A stretch of 12,483 bases of DNA from Chloroflexi bacterium RBG_16_68_14 (GTDB taxonomy: Bacteria; Chloroflexota; Dehalococcoidia; DSTF01; RBG-16-68-14): contig MGOB01000064.1 in assembly GCA_001796995.1 (NCBI GenBank), positions 3,503 through 15,985 of the forward strand, written 5' to 3'. The notes under the pieces are model-generated. The model was not told the DNA's origin. It did no database searches and worked only from the letters and a program-made list of their open reading frames with translations. Numbering within the stretch: the first letter of the stretch is position 1; the number at the start of each line of letters is the position of its first letter. This document shows, piece by piece, positions 5,057-12,483 of the stretch. The translations under genes and the position numbers were made by a program.

Positions 5057-5914
5057 TTAGCTGGCCGGGCGGGCCACTCGCTCCCGGCCCAACGCCAGCA
5101 GCGCCTCGATGTGCTCGTCGGGCAGGGGCGAGTGCATGCCGCCGGGGAGTGGCTCCGCCTGGCCAAAGATGCCGTGGTAGTCGCTGCCGCCCAGCGGGAT
5201 GAGGTCGAAGCGGCGGGCGACGTCCGCCAGCGCCGCCACGGTGGACGGGCTGTAGTCCTTGTAGAAGACCTCCATGGCGGCCAGGCCGGCCGCCTTCAGC
5301 TCCGTCAGGGTGCCTTCCAGGTCCTTCAGGTCAGCCGGGTGGGCCAGGCAGGGGACGCCGCCCAGGCGCACGATGGTGGCGACGGCCTCCGCCGGGGTCA
5401 GCTTCTCCCGCTCCACGTAGGCCGGCCCGTTGCGCCCGATGTACTTGTCGAAGGCCTCCTTCACCGTGGAGACGTAGCCCTTCTCCAGCAGCGCCTGGGC
5501 CACGTGGGGCCGGCCGACGGCGCCGTCGCCCGCGATGCGCTGCACCTGCTCCCAGGTGACGTCCAAGCCCAGCTCGCGCAGGCGCCGCACCATCCCCTGC
5601 CCACGCCCCCGACGACCTTCGCGCAGGCGGCGGAGAGTCTCCTGGAGCTCAGGATCGTCGGGCTCCAGGAAGTAGCCCAGCACGTGCACCTCCCCGCCCG
5701 GGATATCCGTCCCCAACTCCACGCCGGGGATCAGGGTGAAGTCCGGATAGGCCTCGGCAGCGCGGCGCGCCTCGGCCACCCCCTCCGTCGAGTCGTGGTC
5801 GGTGAGGGCCATCACCCGCACGCCCTGCTCGTAGGCCAGCCGCACCAGGTCCGAGGGAGAGAGGACGCCGTCGGAGGCGGTGGTGTGCGTGTGGAAGTCA
5901 GCTCTGCACGCCAT
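5057..5914 (-). CDS. PHP-domain phosphoesterase (TrpH/RNase AM-like)
   Basis: A 285-residue metal-dependent phosphoesterase of the PHP superfamily, cytoplasmic. Predicted metal ligands are all present: H8, H10 and D15 in DFHTHTTASDG, D39-H40-D41 in ALTDHDS, E66 in PGVELGTD, H77 in EVHVLGY, H137 in GRPHVA, H192 in CLAHP, and D245/H247 in GGSDYHG. Length and motif order match the YciV/TrpH group, which includes the 5'-3' exoribonuclease RNase AM and 3',5'-nucleotide bisphosphate phosphatases; which substrate applies here is not decidable from sequence. It is last in the rny-ymdB operon and its start overlaps the end of ymdB by 17 bases, so translation is coupled. This context favours a role in clearing short RNA or nucleotide products. 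It converges on the surface operon with only 26 bases between stops. Confidence 0.88.
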   Translation of the reverse strand: MACRADFHTHTTASDGVLSPSDLVRLAYEQGVRVMALTDHDSTEGVAEARRAAEAYPDFTLIPGVELGTDIPGGEVHVLGYFLEPDDPELQETLRRLREGRRGRGQGMVRRLRELGLDVTWEQVQRIAGDGAVGRPHVAQALLEKGYVSTVKEAFDKYIGRNGPAYVEREKLTPAEAVATIVRLGGVPCLAHPADLKDLEGTLTELKAAGLAAMEVFYKDYSPSTVAALADVARRFDLIPLGGSDYHGIFGQAEPLPGGMHSPLPDEHIEALLALGRERVARPAS

Positions 5915-6686
5915 CGCGACAGTACTCCCGGTCGATGCGGCTGATGCTGCGCGCCCGCCGCGTCCCCTCGTCGATCTCCACCAGGACGGCGTTGAACTGC
6001 ACGGTGGGGCTCTTCTCCGCTACCGGCAGGCGCGTGGGCAGCCCGGTGAGGAAGCGCTCCAGCACCGCCTCGATCTCGTTGCCGATGATCGACTCCAGCG
6101 GCCCCACCATGCCTACGTCGGTCACGTAGGCGGTGCCCCGAGGGAGGATGCGGGGGTCGGCGGTGGGCACGTGGGTGTGGGTGCCCAGGACAGCCGCCAC
6201 CCGGCCGTCCAGGTAGCGGCCCATCGCCTGCTTCTCGCTGGTCGCCTCGCCGTGTACGTCGACGACGATGATCGCGTCGTCCGGCAGCTCCTCCAGGGCA
6301 GCGTCCACGGCGCGGAAGGGGCAGTCGATGTCGATCATGAAGGTCCGGCCCTGGAGGTTGATGACGGTAGCGCCGTTCTGGGCCAGCACGCCGCGGCCGG
6401 GCGCGCCGGGCGGATAGTTGAGCGGACGCAGGATGCGCGTTTCCTGGTCCAGGATAGGGATGATCTCCTTCTGGTCCCAGATATGGTTGCCGGAGGTGAT
6501 GACCTCCACGCCGGCCACGAAGAGCTCCTGGGCGGTGGCCTCGGTGAGGCCGAAGCCGCCAGCGGCGTTCTCGCCGTTGGCGATGATCAGGTCGGGCCGG
6601 AGCTCCCGCCGCAGCGACGGCAGCAGGGCCGCCACGGCGCGCCGGCCGGGCTTGCCAACGACATCGCCGATCATGAGGAGCTTCAT
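5898..6686 (-). CDS. ymdB: YmdB-family metallophosphoesterase (2',3'-cyclic nucleotide phosphodiesterase)
   Basis: A 262-residue cytoplasmic phosphodiesterase of the TIGR00282/YmdB family. Bacillus YmdB hydrolyses cyclic nucleotides, affects biofilm and motility decisions and is encoded next to rny. Metal-binding residues are visible in the expected order: D8 (IGDVVGKPGR), E39-N40 (NGENAAGGFG), N67-H68 (TSGNHIWDQ), H145 (VDVHGEATSEK), H170 and H172 (GTHTHVPTAD). The signature TDVGMVGP (189-196) is also intact, and length is typical. The start ATG at 6684-6686 lies 15 bases after the rny stop with only a weak ribosome site, suggesting translation by ribosomes finishing rny. It overlaps the PHP gene downstream by 17 bases. 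Confidence 0.95.
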   Translation of the reverse strand: MKLLMIGDVVGKPGRRAVAALLPSLRRELRPDLIIANGENAAGGFGLTEATAQELFVAGVEVITSGNHIWDQKEIIPILDQETRILRPLNYPPGAPGRGVLAQNGATVINLQGRTFMIDIDCPFRAVDAALEELPDDAIIVVDVHGEATSEKQAMGRYLDGRVAAVLGTHTHVPTADPRILPRGTAYVTDVGMVGPLESIIGNEIEAVLERFLTGLPTRLPVAEKSPTVQFNAVLVEIDEGTRRARSISRIDREYCRDGVQS

Positions 6687-6701
6687 GGCTCGCCACGCGC
6701 C

Positions 6702-8234
6702 TTAGCGCGCGTACTCGGTGGCCCGGGTTTCGCGCACTACGGTGACCTTGATCTGGCCCGGGTACTCCAACGTCTCCTCGATCTTCTTGCTCACCTCGCG
6801 GGCCAGGCGCACCGCCTCCAGGTCGTCGATCGCTTCCGGCTTCACGATCACCCGGATCTCCCGTCCGGCCTGGATGGCGAAGGCTTTCTCGACGCCCTCG
6901 AAGCTGTTGGCGACCGCCTCCAGCGCCTCCAGCCGCTTGATGTAGTACTCCAGCGTCTCCTGCCGGGCGCCGGGCCGGCTGCCGCTGATGGCGTCGGCGA
7001 TCTGGACGACGATCGCCTCCACGCTCTGGGGCTCCACCTCGTCGTGGTGCGACTCGATGCAGTTCACCACGGCCGGGCTGACCTTGTAGCGCCGGGCCAG
7101 CTCGCCTCCAAGCAGGGCGTGGGTGCCCTCCACCTCGTGGTCGATGGCCTTGCCCAGGTCGTGGAGGAGGGCGCCCCGGCGGCAGACGTTGACGTCCGCC
7201 CCTATCTCCGCCGCGATCATCCCGGCGATGTGGGCGCTCTCCACCGCGTGCATAAGCTGGTTCTGCCCGTAGGACGTCCGGTACTTGAGCCGCCCGAAGA
7301 TCTTCAGGATCTCTGGGTGCAGGCCCGGGCACTTCGCTTCAATCGACGCTTCCTCTCCCGCCCGCTGGATGGTCTCCTCCACCTCCTGACGCGCCTTCTG
7401 CACCATCTCCTCCACCCGGGTGGGGTGGATGCGGCCGTCCATGACCAGGCGGCTGAGGGCGACCCGGGCGATCTCCCGCCGCACGGGGTCGAAGCTGGCC
7501 AGGGCGACGGCGTCCGGCGTGTCGTCGATGATGAGGTCGACGCCGGTGGCGGCCTCCAGGGCGCGGATGTTGCGCCCCTCCCGGCCGATGATGCGGCCCT
7601 TCATCTCATCGCTGGGGATGGGGACGACGGAGACGGTGGTCTCGCTCACCACGTCCGTGGCGAGCCGCTGCATGGCGGTGGCCAGGATCTCGCGGGAGCG
7701 CTGGTCCGCCTTCTCCTTCATCTCCGCCTCGATGAGGCGGATCCGGCGGGCGGCGTCCTCTCGGACCTCTTTGTCGATCTCTTTCAGCAGGAGATCCCGC
7801 GCCTCCTCCGCGCTCAGGCGGGCGACGCGCTCGATCTCCCGGAGCTGCCGTTGGCGCAGCTCCTCTAGCTGGCCTTTCTGCTCTTCTACCTGTTGCTGCC
7901 GGTTGGCAAGCTCGTGCTCGCGACGCTCTTGCGCCTCGATCTTGCGGTCTAGGTTCTCCTCTTTGGCGGCGACGCGCTGTTCGAGCCGCAGGGTCTCATC
8001 CCGCCGCCCCTTGAGCTCGGCCTCTGCCTGGCTTCGTAGCCGGATCGCCTCCTCTTTAGCTTCAAGAAGCGTTTCCCTTCGTTTCGCTTCTGCTTCCGTC
8101 AGGATGCGGGTGGCGGTCCCCTTCGCCGCCTCCACCTGACCTTGACCTATCCGAATCTTGAGGGTGTAGCCTAGAACACCGCCGATCGCCAGCGCCAGAA
8201 CGCCGATAACGACGCTCAGGACGATGGCTGGCAT
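6702..8234 (-). CDS. rny: Ribonuclease Y
   Basis: The membrane-anchored endoribonuclease that initiates mRNA decay in many bacteria lacking RNase E. It has 510 residues, close to the usual 520. Order of parts: N-terminal membrane helix (residues 4-25), a long charged coiled coil (about 35-190), a KH RNA-binding domain with GRIIGREGRNIR (213-224), then an HD domain with H329, the diagnostic HDLGK (358-362; H358-D359) and ESHHDEVEP near 394-402. The C-terminal region from about 420 is typical for the family. The ATG at 8232-8234 is preceded by GCGAGG at suitable spacing. It is first in an operon with ymdB and a PHP phosphoesterase, driven by the promoter at 8305-8334. Confidence 0.97.
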   Translation of the reverse strand: MPAIVLSVVIGVLALAIGGVLGYTLKIRIGQGQVEAAKGTATRILTEAEAKRRETLLEAKEEAIRLRSQAEAELKGRRDETLRLEQRVAAKEENLDRKIEAQERREHELANRQQQVEEQKGQLEELRQRQLREIERVARLSAEEARDLLLKEIDKEVREDAARRIRLIEAEMKEKADQRSREILATAMQRLATDVVSETTVSVVPIPSDEMKGRIIGREGRNIRALEAATGVDLIIDDTPDAVALASFDPVRREIARVALSRLVMDGRIHPTRVEEMVQKARQEVEETIQRAGEEASIEAKCPGLHPEILKIFGRLKYRTSYGQNQLMHAVESAHIAGMIAAEIGADVNVCRRGALLHDLGKAIDHEVEGTHALLGGELARRYKVSPAVVNCIESHHDEVEPQSVEAIVVQIADAISGSRPGARQETLEYYIKRLEALEAVANSFEGVEKAFAIQAGREIRVIVKPEAIDDLEAVRLAREVSKKIEETLEYPGQIKVTVVRETRATEYAR

Positions 8235-8304
8235 CGATTACCTCGCTTTCTTTGTCTAGCCTATCCGATATAGAACGTCCTTTCAACTTTGGTGTTCTCC
8301 GTTC

Positions 8305-8334
8305 ATGATACGCGCGGCCTATCAAGGGTGTCAA
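8305..8334 (-). promoter_or_regulatory. Sigma-A-type promoter of the rny operon
   Basis: On the minus strand a perfect TTGACA (8329-8334) is followed, after 18 bases, by TATCAT (8305-8310; 5/6). Transcription would start near 8298, leaving a leader of about 64 bases. A second TTGAAA on the same strand nearer the gene lacks a good -10. The promoter lies in the 132-base gap after recX, so rny is transcribed independently of recA-recX. Confidence 0.7.
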
Positions 8335-8366
8335 GGAATCGTATGGGAGGAGGCCTGGGGGCGAAT

Positions 8367-9011
8367 CTACAGCGCCTCTCCCTCGGCCTGTCCTGCCCCT
8401 AGCTCGGCCCAGCAGCGCTCGATGGTGCGGCGGGCCACCGCGTAGCTGAAGCCGCGGCTGGTGAGGAAACGGCCCAGCCGCTCGCGAAACTGCTGGTATT
8501 CCAGCCCGCGCAGGGCCCGCAGCCGCCTGGCGGCCGCCTGGTAGGCGGCCTGCTCATCGGAGATAGCGGCCGTCGCCCCCTCAGCCGCCTCCTGGGAGAC
8601 GCCCCGACGGCGCAGCTCGCCCGCCAGGAGCCAGCGCGAGCGCGGTCGGAAGGCCTGGCGCGTCTCCGTCCAGAAGCGGGCGAAAGCGGCGTCGTCCAGA
8701 TAGCCCAGCTCCCGCAGCCGGCTCAGCGTCCCGGCGATAACCTCCCGCCCGAAGCCCTTGCGCGCCAGCCGGTCGCCCAGCTCTCGCTCGCTGCGGGGAC
8801 GATAGGAGAGGAGACGCAGCGCCGACTCCAGGGCGTTACGGCGCGCCTCCGCCTCCGCCAGCGCGGACAGCTCCTCCGGCGAGAGCGTCCGCCCGGGGCG
8901 CAGGTCGTGCTCCGCCGCCAGCTCCATCCCCAGAGCCAGGGCAAAGCGACCGTCGACGAAGACGTTGCCCCGCCGGCGGCGCTGCTGGCGCTCGACGGCG
9001 GTGACGATCAC
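8367..9011 (-). CDS. recX: Regulatory protein RecX
   Basis: A 214-residue member of the RecX family, a small helical protein that binds RecA filaments and limits or modulates recombinase activity. Characteristic helical repeats: LLSYRPRSERELGDRLARKG (68-87), LRELGYLDDAAFARFWTETR (99-118), and GRFLTSRGFSYAVARRTIE (180-198). The N-terminal 60 residues (for example NVFVDGRFALALGMELAAEHDL) match the extension seen in many Gram-positive and Chloroflexota RecX proteins. The start is GTG at 9009-9011, overlapping the upstream gene's stop in a GTGA arrangement, so translation is coupled. The frame remains open far upstream, but that part is a shadow of the flippase-like gene. It lies in the same strand cluster as recA but is not immediately next to it. 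Confidence 0.92.
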   Translation of the reverse strand: MIVTAVERQQRRRRGNVFVDGRFALALGMELAAEHDLRPGRTLSPEELSALAEAEARRNALESALRLLSYRPRSERELGDRLARKGFGREVIAGTLSRLRELGYLDDAAFARFWTETRQAFRPRSRWLLAGELRRRGVSQEAAEGATAAISDEQAAYQAAARRLRALRGLEYQQFRERLGRFLTSRGFSYAVARRTIERCWAELGAGQAEGEAL

Positions 9012-10036
9012 GGCGCCTCCGGCTGCGGGCGCGGCTCGTCTTCCCGCGTCTGCGCCAGGTAGAAGATCTCGCTGGGGCTGAGCCGCATCAGCCACATCGC
9101 CGCCAGGCCCGTCAGCGTGATCCAGATGATGAAGCAGAGGTGGATGCCGATGGCGAAGCCGGTGGCCAGCGCCCGCTCCGCCCCCAGCAGCACGATGAGC
9201 TCCTGCGTCGCCACCTCGTAGGGGCCGATGCCGGACGGGGTGACGGGGACGGCGACGGCGAAGTTCGCCGTCATCATGATCAGCAGGTAGGCGCTGAAGC
9301 CCAGGTGGAGCCCGAAGGCCTGGCCGAAGAACCAGTAGGAGACCGCCTCCAGCAGCCAGCCAGCCAGGGAGAGGGCCACCGCCGGCGCCGCCAGCCGAGA
9401 TTCCCGTAGCGTGCGCAGGCCCTCCACGAACTGCTCGACGATCACCTTCAGGCTCTCCCGCACGTCGTGGGAGAGCCAGCGCAGAGGGTAGACCCGCTCC
9501 AGCAGCTCCGGCCCGCCCCAGCGCGCTCCCGCCACGCCCAAGGCCAGGCCGAGCAGCGCCAGGCCCGCCATGGCCCAGAAGGTCGCCCGCAGCACGTCCG
9601 GGATCGCCCCCAGGGAGAAGGCGATGGCGACCAAGAGGACGAAGGTGAGGCCGTCCAGCAGCGTCTCGACGACGATGACGGTAGCGGTCAGCTCGGATCG
9701 GGAGATGCCGTAGCGCTGGGACGTGGTCTGGATGCGGAGCAGGTCGCCGGCGCGCAGCAGGAGGACCGCGTTCGCCATGTTGTGGATCAGGAAGATGCCC
9801 AGCAAGCCCGAGAAGGGAAGCTTCCGGTGCGCGCCCAAGAAGATGCGCCAGCGCGCCGTGTGGATGGCCTTGGAGAGGGTGAACCCGACGAGGCCGGGCA
9901 GCACCCAGGCCCAGTTCGCCTGGGGCAGGGTGGCCAGCGCATCCCCGATGTTGACGCGCCACGCCAGCAGGCCCAGGAACCCGCCCGTGAGCGCGATCTG
10001 GAACCAGAAGCGTACCGATACCAGGGGGCTCCTCAT
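9008..10036 (-). CDS. UPF0104 / lysylphosphatidylglycerol synthase-TM-like integral membrane protein
   Basis: A 342-residue polytopic membrane protein of the UPF0104/LPG_synthase_TM (PF03706) type, related to AglD and the flippase half of MprF. About eight hydrophobic helices are visible, near residues 10-27, 42-60, 76-94, 117-141, 150-170, 215-236, 246-264 and 290-318. Family landmarks are SKAIHTARWRIFLG (55-68), NAVLLLRAGDLLRI (89-102), VVETLLDG (122-129) and PVTPSGIGPYEVA (264-276). Members move or modify lipid-linked substrates; the actual substrate here is unknown. The start ATG 10034-10036 follows GGGAG. It lies between recA and recX and overlaps recX by four bases, although no functional link between lipid handling and recombination is known to me. 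The charged C-terminal tail (REDEPRPQPEAP) is cytoplasmic or disordered. Confidence 0.88.
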   Translation of the reverse strand: MRSPLVSVRFWFQIALTGGFLGLLAWRVNIGDALATLPQANWAWVLPGLVGFTLSKAIHTARWRIFLGAHRKLPFSGLLGIFLIHNMANAVLLLRAGDLLRIQTTSQRYGISRSELTATVIVVETLLDGLTFVLLVAIAFSLGAIPDVLRATFWAMAGLALLGLALGVAGARWGGPELLERVYPLRWLSHDVRESLKVIVEQFVEGLRTLRESRLAAPAVALSLAGWLLEAVSYWFFGQAFGLHLGFSAYLLIMMTANFAVAVPVTPSGIGPYEVATQELIVLLGAERALATGFAIGIHLCFIIWITLTGLAAMWLMRLSPSEIFYLAQTREDEPRPQPEAP

Positions 10037-10082
10037 CAGCCTGCGGCTCCCGTCCCCAGTTCCAGCGTCTATCTAACGCGCT

Positions 10083-10112
10083 AGGATAGTCAATAGAGGC
10101 CGGAGAGGGCAA
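10083..10112 (-). promoter_or_regulatory. Weak candidate promoter for the flippase-like gene and recX
   Basis: On the minus strand TTGCCC (10107-10112) and TATCCT (10083-10088) are 18 bases apart, each a 4/6 match. It lies after the recA terminator-like hairpin. A nearby TTGACT lacks a well-spaced -10. Plausible but weak. Confidence 0.3.
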
Positions 10113-10114
10113 CA

Positions 10115-10141
10115 GGCCAGGAAGCGCCCCACTCCCTGGCC
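10115..10141 (-). terminator. Terminator-like hairpin after recA
   Basis: On the minus strand GGCCAGGGAG, a 7-base loop, and CTTCCTGGCC form a 10-base stem with one G-U pair, about 35 bases past the recA stop. It is followed by a T-poor tail (TGTTGCCCT), so termination may be partial, letting some transcripts continue into the flippase-like gene and recX. Confidence 0.45.
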
Positions 10142-10175
10142 TTCAAGCTCGCTACGGCCGAGACGCCCGTCCCCC

Positions 10176-11219
<1,044 letters not shown>

Positions 11220-11264
11220 GGCAGAGCCTCCTTGCGATCGGTTCCCACCCCTCGGCACGGCGTC

Positions 11265-11294
11265 ACAATAGCATAGGTGTTCGCATGGCTGCAA
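11265..11294 (-). promoter_or_regulatory. Candidate recA promoter
   Basis: On the minus strand TTGCAG (11289-11294) and TATTGT (11265-11270) are 18 bases apart, about 45 bases ahead of the start codon. A GAAC (11279-11282 on the other strand as GTTC) lies in the spacer but lacks a matching second half, so a LexA box is not supported. Confidence 0.35.
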
Positions 11295-11310
11295 GGGCGT
11301 GATTTCGAGC

Positions 11311-12078
11311 TCACGACGGCGTCTCGTGGATACGGCGCAGCTCCCCCAGCCAGAACGCAACTACTGCCTCCAGGAGCCGTGCGCCGAACTCAGCGCTGGA
11401 GCGCCGGGGGTCGCCTGCGAAGCCCTGCGGATCCACCTCGTCCGCGAACCAGGCGTCGGGCACGGCAGCAGCATCAAAAGGTCGACCAGGGGCCAGCCGC
11501 TCACGCCGCACCTCGTCAGCACGCTTCTGCAAGAATATGGACGTGGGAAACTCACCAGCGTGGATGTCAGCTGGCTCCCAGTCGAAGACCTGCTTCGCGA
11601 TCTCGTAATACGCTGTCCCGGGGCCAATAGCCCATACCTTTGCGTCGATGCCGGAGCTGCGCAGCTCTGCGCGCGCCTCCATCGCCGCCGGCAGGCAGTG
11701 GTGGCCGCCGCAGCCCATCGCCACCAGCAGCTTGCGAAAGCCGTGACGCGCCAGGCTGTGGAGCACCTCCTTCACAAGACGATGGTGGGTCTCGAAGCTG
11801 AGGCTGACAGTGCCGGCGAAGGCCATGTGCTCCTCGGCCGGGCCGTAGGGAAGCGCAGGAAGCACGTACGCCACGATGCCTTCTGCGCGGGCGCGTCGGG
11901 CGGCCTCACCTAAGAAGAGTGCCACTAGGAATGTGTCCGCGTCAATGGGCAGGTGCGGCCCTTGCTGTTCGGTGCAGCCCGTGGGCAGCACAAGGATGGT
12001 GCGCTCCCGGTCGAGAGCACCGATCTCCGATGAGGTCAGCTTGTCGAACCAGATGGCATCAAGCGCGCTCGAGGGCAT
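11311..12078 (-). CDS. Divergent creatininase-family protein
   Basis: A 255-residue protein of the creatininase amidohydrolase fold (creatininase, MftE, FAPy deformylase relatives). The start ATG 12076-12078 follows GAGGAGGA. The N-terminal signature is LPTGCTEQQGPHLPIDADTF (31-50), with E37 and D48 in metal-ligand positions, followed by PYGPAEEHMAFAGTVSL (77-93) and DIHAGEFPTS (171-180). Several usually conserved residues differ: the EQHG histidine is Gln39, the NGHGGN motif reads MGCGGH (121-126; Cys123 where His is usual), and ETS is PTS (Pro178). The metal site may therefore be altered, with C123, H126 or H127 perhaps substituting, or the protein may not be a hydrolase. Substrate is unknown. 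It is transcribed alone, away from the DUF167 gene, and is followed by recA in the same direction after about 90 bases. Confidence 0.82.
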   Translation of the reverse strand: MPSSALDAIWFDKLTSSEIGALDRERTILVLPTGCTEQQGPHLPIDADTFLVALFLGEAARRARAEGIVAYVLPALPYGPAEEHMAFAGTVSLSFETHHRLVKEVLHSLARHGFRKLLVAMGCGGHHCLPAAMEARAELRSSGIDAKVWAIGPGTAYYEIAKQVFDWEPADIHAGEFPTSIFLQKRADEVRRERLAPGRPFDAAAVPDAWFADEVDPQGFAGDPRRSSAEFGARLLEAVVAFWLGELRRIHETPS

Positions 12079-12162
12079 CGGGCTCCTCCTCGTAAGCAGC
12101 AGGCCTGCAACGTTGTACTGATGTCACAAAGGACCACAGCACAGTCGCAGGAGCCTATCGTT

Positions 12163-12189
12163 TTGTCAGCCGTCAGCCGCGCTTATACT
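12163..12189 (+). promoter_or_regulatory. Candidate promoter for the DUF167 gene
   Basis: TTGTCA (12163-12168) and TATACT (12184-12189; 5/6) are separated by 15 bases, a short spacer. The transcript would begin near 12196, only about 23 bases ahead of the start codon. The -10 overlaps that of the divergent creatininase promoter. A GTCAGCC direct repeat (12165-12178) fills the spacer. Confidence 0.4.
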
Positions 12190-12215
12190 ACCCCCAAACG
12201 GGCATCGCCTGTCAA
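12185..12215 (-). promoter_or_regulatory. Candidate promoter for the creatininase-family gene
   Basis: On the minus strand a perfect TTGACA (12210-12215) precedes TAGTAT (12185-12190; 4/6) by 19 bases, slightly long. It would give a leader of about 100 bases. Its -10 shares bases with the plus-strand -10, so the two promoters should exclude each other. Confidence 0.4.
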
Positions 12216-12218
12216 CTC

Positions 12219-12483
12219 ATGCCAATGGACATCCGCATCCGCGTCCGGCTCACGCCCCGGGCCGCCCGCGACGAGGTCGCCGGCTGGCAGGGCAAGGTGC
12301 TGCGGGTGCGGGTGACCGCGCCGCCCATCGAAGGCGAGGCCAACGCCGCCCTGGAACGGCTGCTGGCGCGCCTCCTCCGACTGCCCAGGAGCGCCGTGCG
12401 CGTCGTCTCCGGCGCTCGGGCCCGCGAGAAGACGGTGGCCATCGACGGCGTGAGCCGGGAAGAGCTGAGCGACCGGCTGCGCG
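12219..12483 (+). CDS. DUF167 / YggU-family protein (3' end beyond window)
   Basis: A small conserved cytoplasmic protein of the DUF167/YggU (UPF0235) family, function unknown. ATG at 12219-12221 (an alternative in-frame ATG is at 12225); 88 codons are visible and the gene runs off the right edge, near the family's usual end of roughly 95-100 residues. Family features: an opening strand DIRIRVRLTPRAARDEV, then RVRVTAPPIEGEANAALERL, with the diagnostic APP.EGEAN, and finally VRVVSGARAREKTVAIDG, matching the conserved SG...R.K ending. No clear ribosome site lies upstream and the leader is short. It is divergent from the creatininase-family gene. Confidence 0.9.
   Translation, partial: MPMDIRIRVRLTPRAARDEVAGWQGKVLRVRVTAPPIEGEANAALERLLARLLRLPRSAVRVVSGARAREKTVAIDGVSREELSDRLR

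Noticed and set aside
5812..7332. A 506-codon minus-strand open frame overlapping ymdB and rny
   Set aside because: It is an out-of-frame reading of those genes, dominated by Arg, Pro and Gly, while the other frame encodes complete YmdB and RNase Y motifs.
5880..7868. A 662-codon plus-strand open frame
   Set aside because: It lies wholly opposite ymdB and rny, is rich in His, Leu, Val and Gly as expected of an antisense high-GC frame, and has no domain signature.
8367..10112. RecX as the C-terminal part of a 581-residue fusion
   Set aside because: The upstream portion is a shifted reading of the flippase-like gene. RecX has its own GTG start in a GTGA overlap and full family length from there.
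11268..11284. A LexA/SOS box upstream of recA
   Set aside because: Only one half-site (GAAC) is visible; the other half reads ATGC instead of GTTC, too weak to claim.
11299..11913. A 204-codon plus-strand open frame
   Set aside because: It is antisense to the creatininase-family gene, which has clear motifs, and shows no domain features itself.

Overview
The window is high-GC bacterial DNA, densely packed with genes. It carries a housekeeping set (recA, recX, rny, ymdB, a PHP phosphoesterase) plus a small secretion and surface-protein operon. The RecA and RNase Y sequences, a B-box-like zinc/membrane protein, and secreted proteins with DNRLRE and Thr-Pro-stalk architecture together suggest a Chloroflexota bacterium, perhaps related to Dehalococcoidia. 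This is inferred from family resemblance only; no 16S or other phylogenetic marker was compared by search. No rRNA, tRNA, CRISPR array, insertion sequence or replication origin was seen, and no stretch over 300 bases lacks a gene.

Layout. 1-835 (-): a LysR-type regulator cut by the left edge. It is divergent from a small basic single-pass membrane protein (952-1215, +), with a palindromic LysR-type site and two promoters between them. Three consecutive perfect hairpins (1214-1290) separate this from a convergent zinc-binding, four-helix membrane protein (1306-1809, -). 2042-5030 (+) is an operon of four genes: a TasA/camelysin-like protein, a SipW-type signal peptidase, a DNRLRE-domain protein, and a protein with a Thr-Pro stalk and C-terminal beta domain. 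The three non-peptidase products share one N-terminal motif, so they look like substrates of the peptidase encoded among them.

5057-8234 (-) is an RNA-turnover operon read as rny, ymdB, PHP phosphoesterase, with a clear sigma-A-type promoter ahead of rny. 8367-11219 (-) reads recA, then a UPF0104/flippase-like membrane protein, then recX, the last two coupled by a four-base stop/start overlap. 11311-12078 (-) is a divergent creatininase-family protein. It shares an intergenic region with overlapping divergent promoters with a DUF167/YggU protein (12219 to the right edge, +).

The most interesting part is the surface operon. It is a self-contained 'dedicated signal peptidase plus three cognate exported proteins' unit with a palindrome over its promoter, and the translation start regions of its last two genes are duplicated almost exactly (33 of 35 bases). 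Its subunits resemble biofilm-fibre proteins, but no sortase or other anchoring gene is present in the window.
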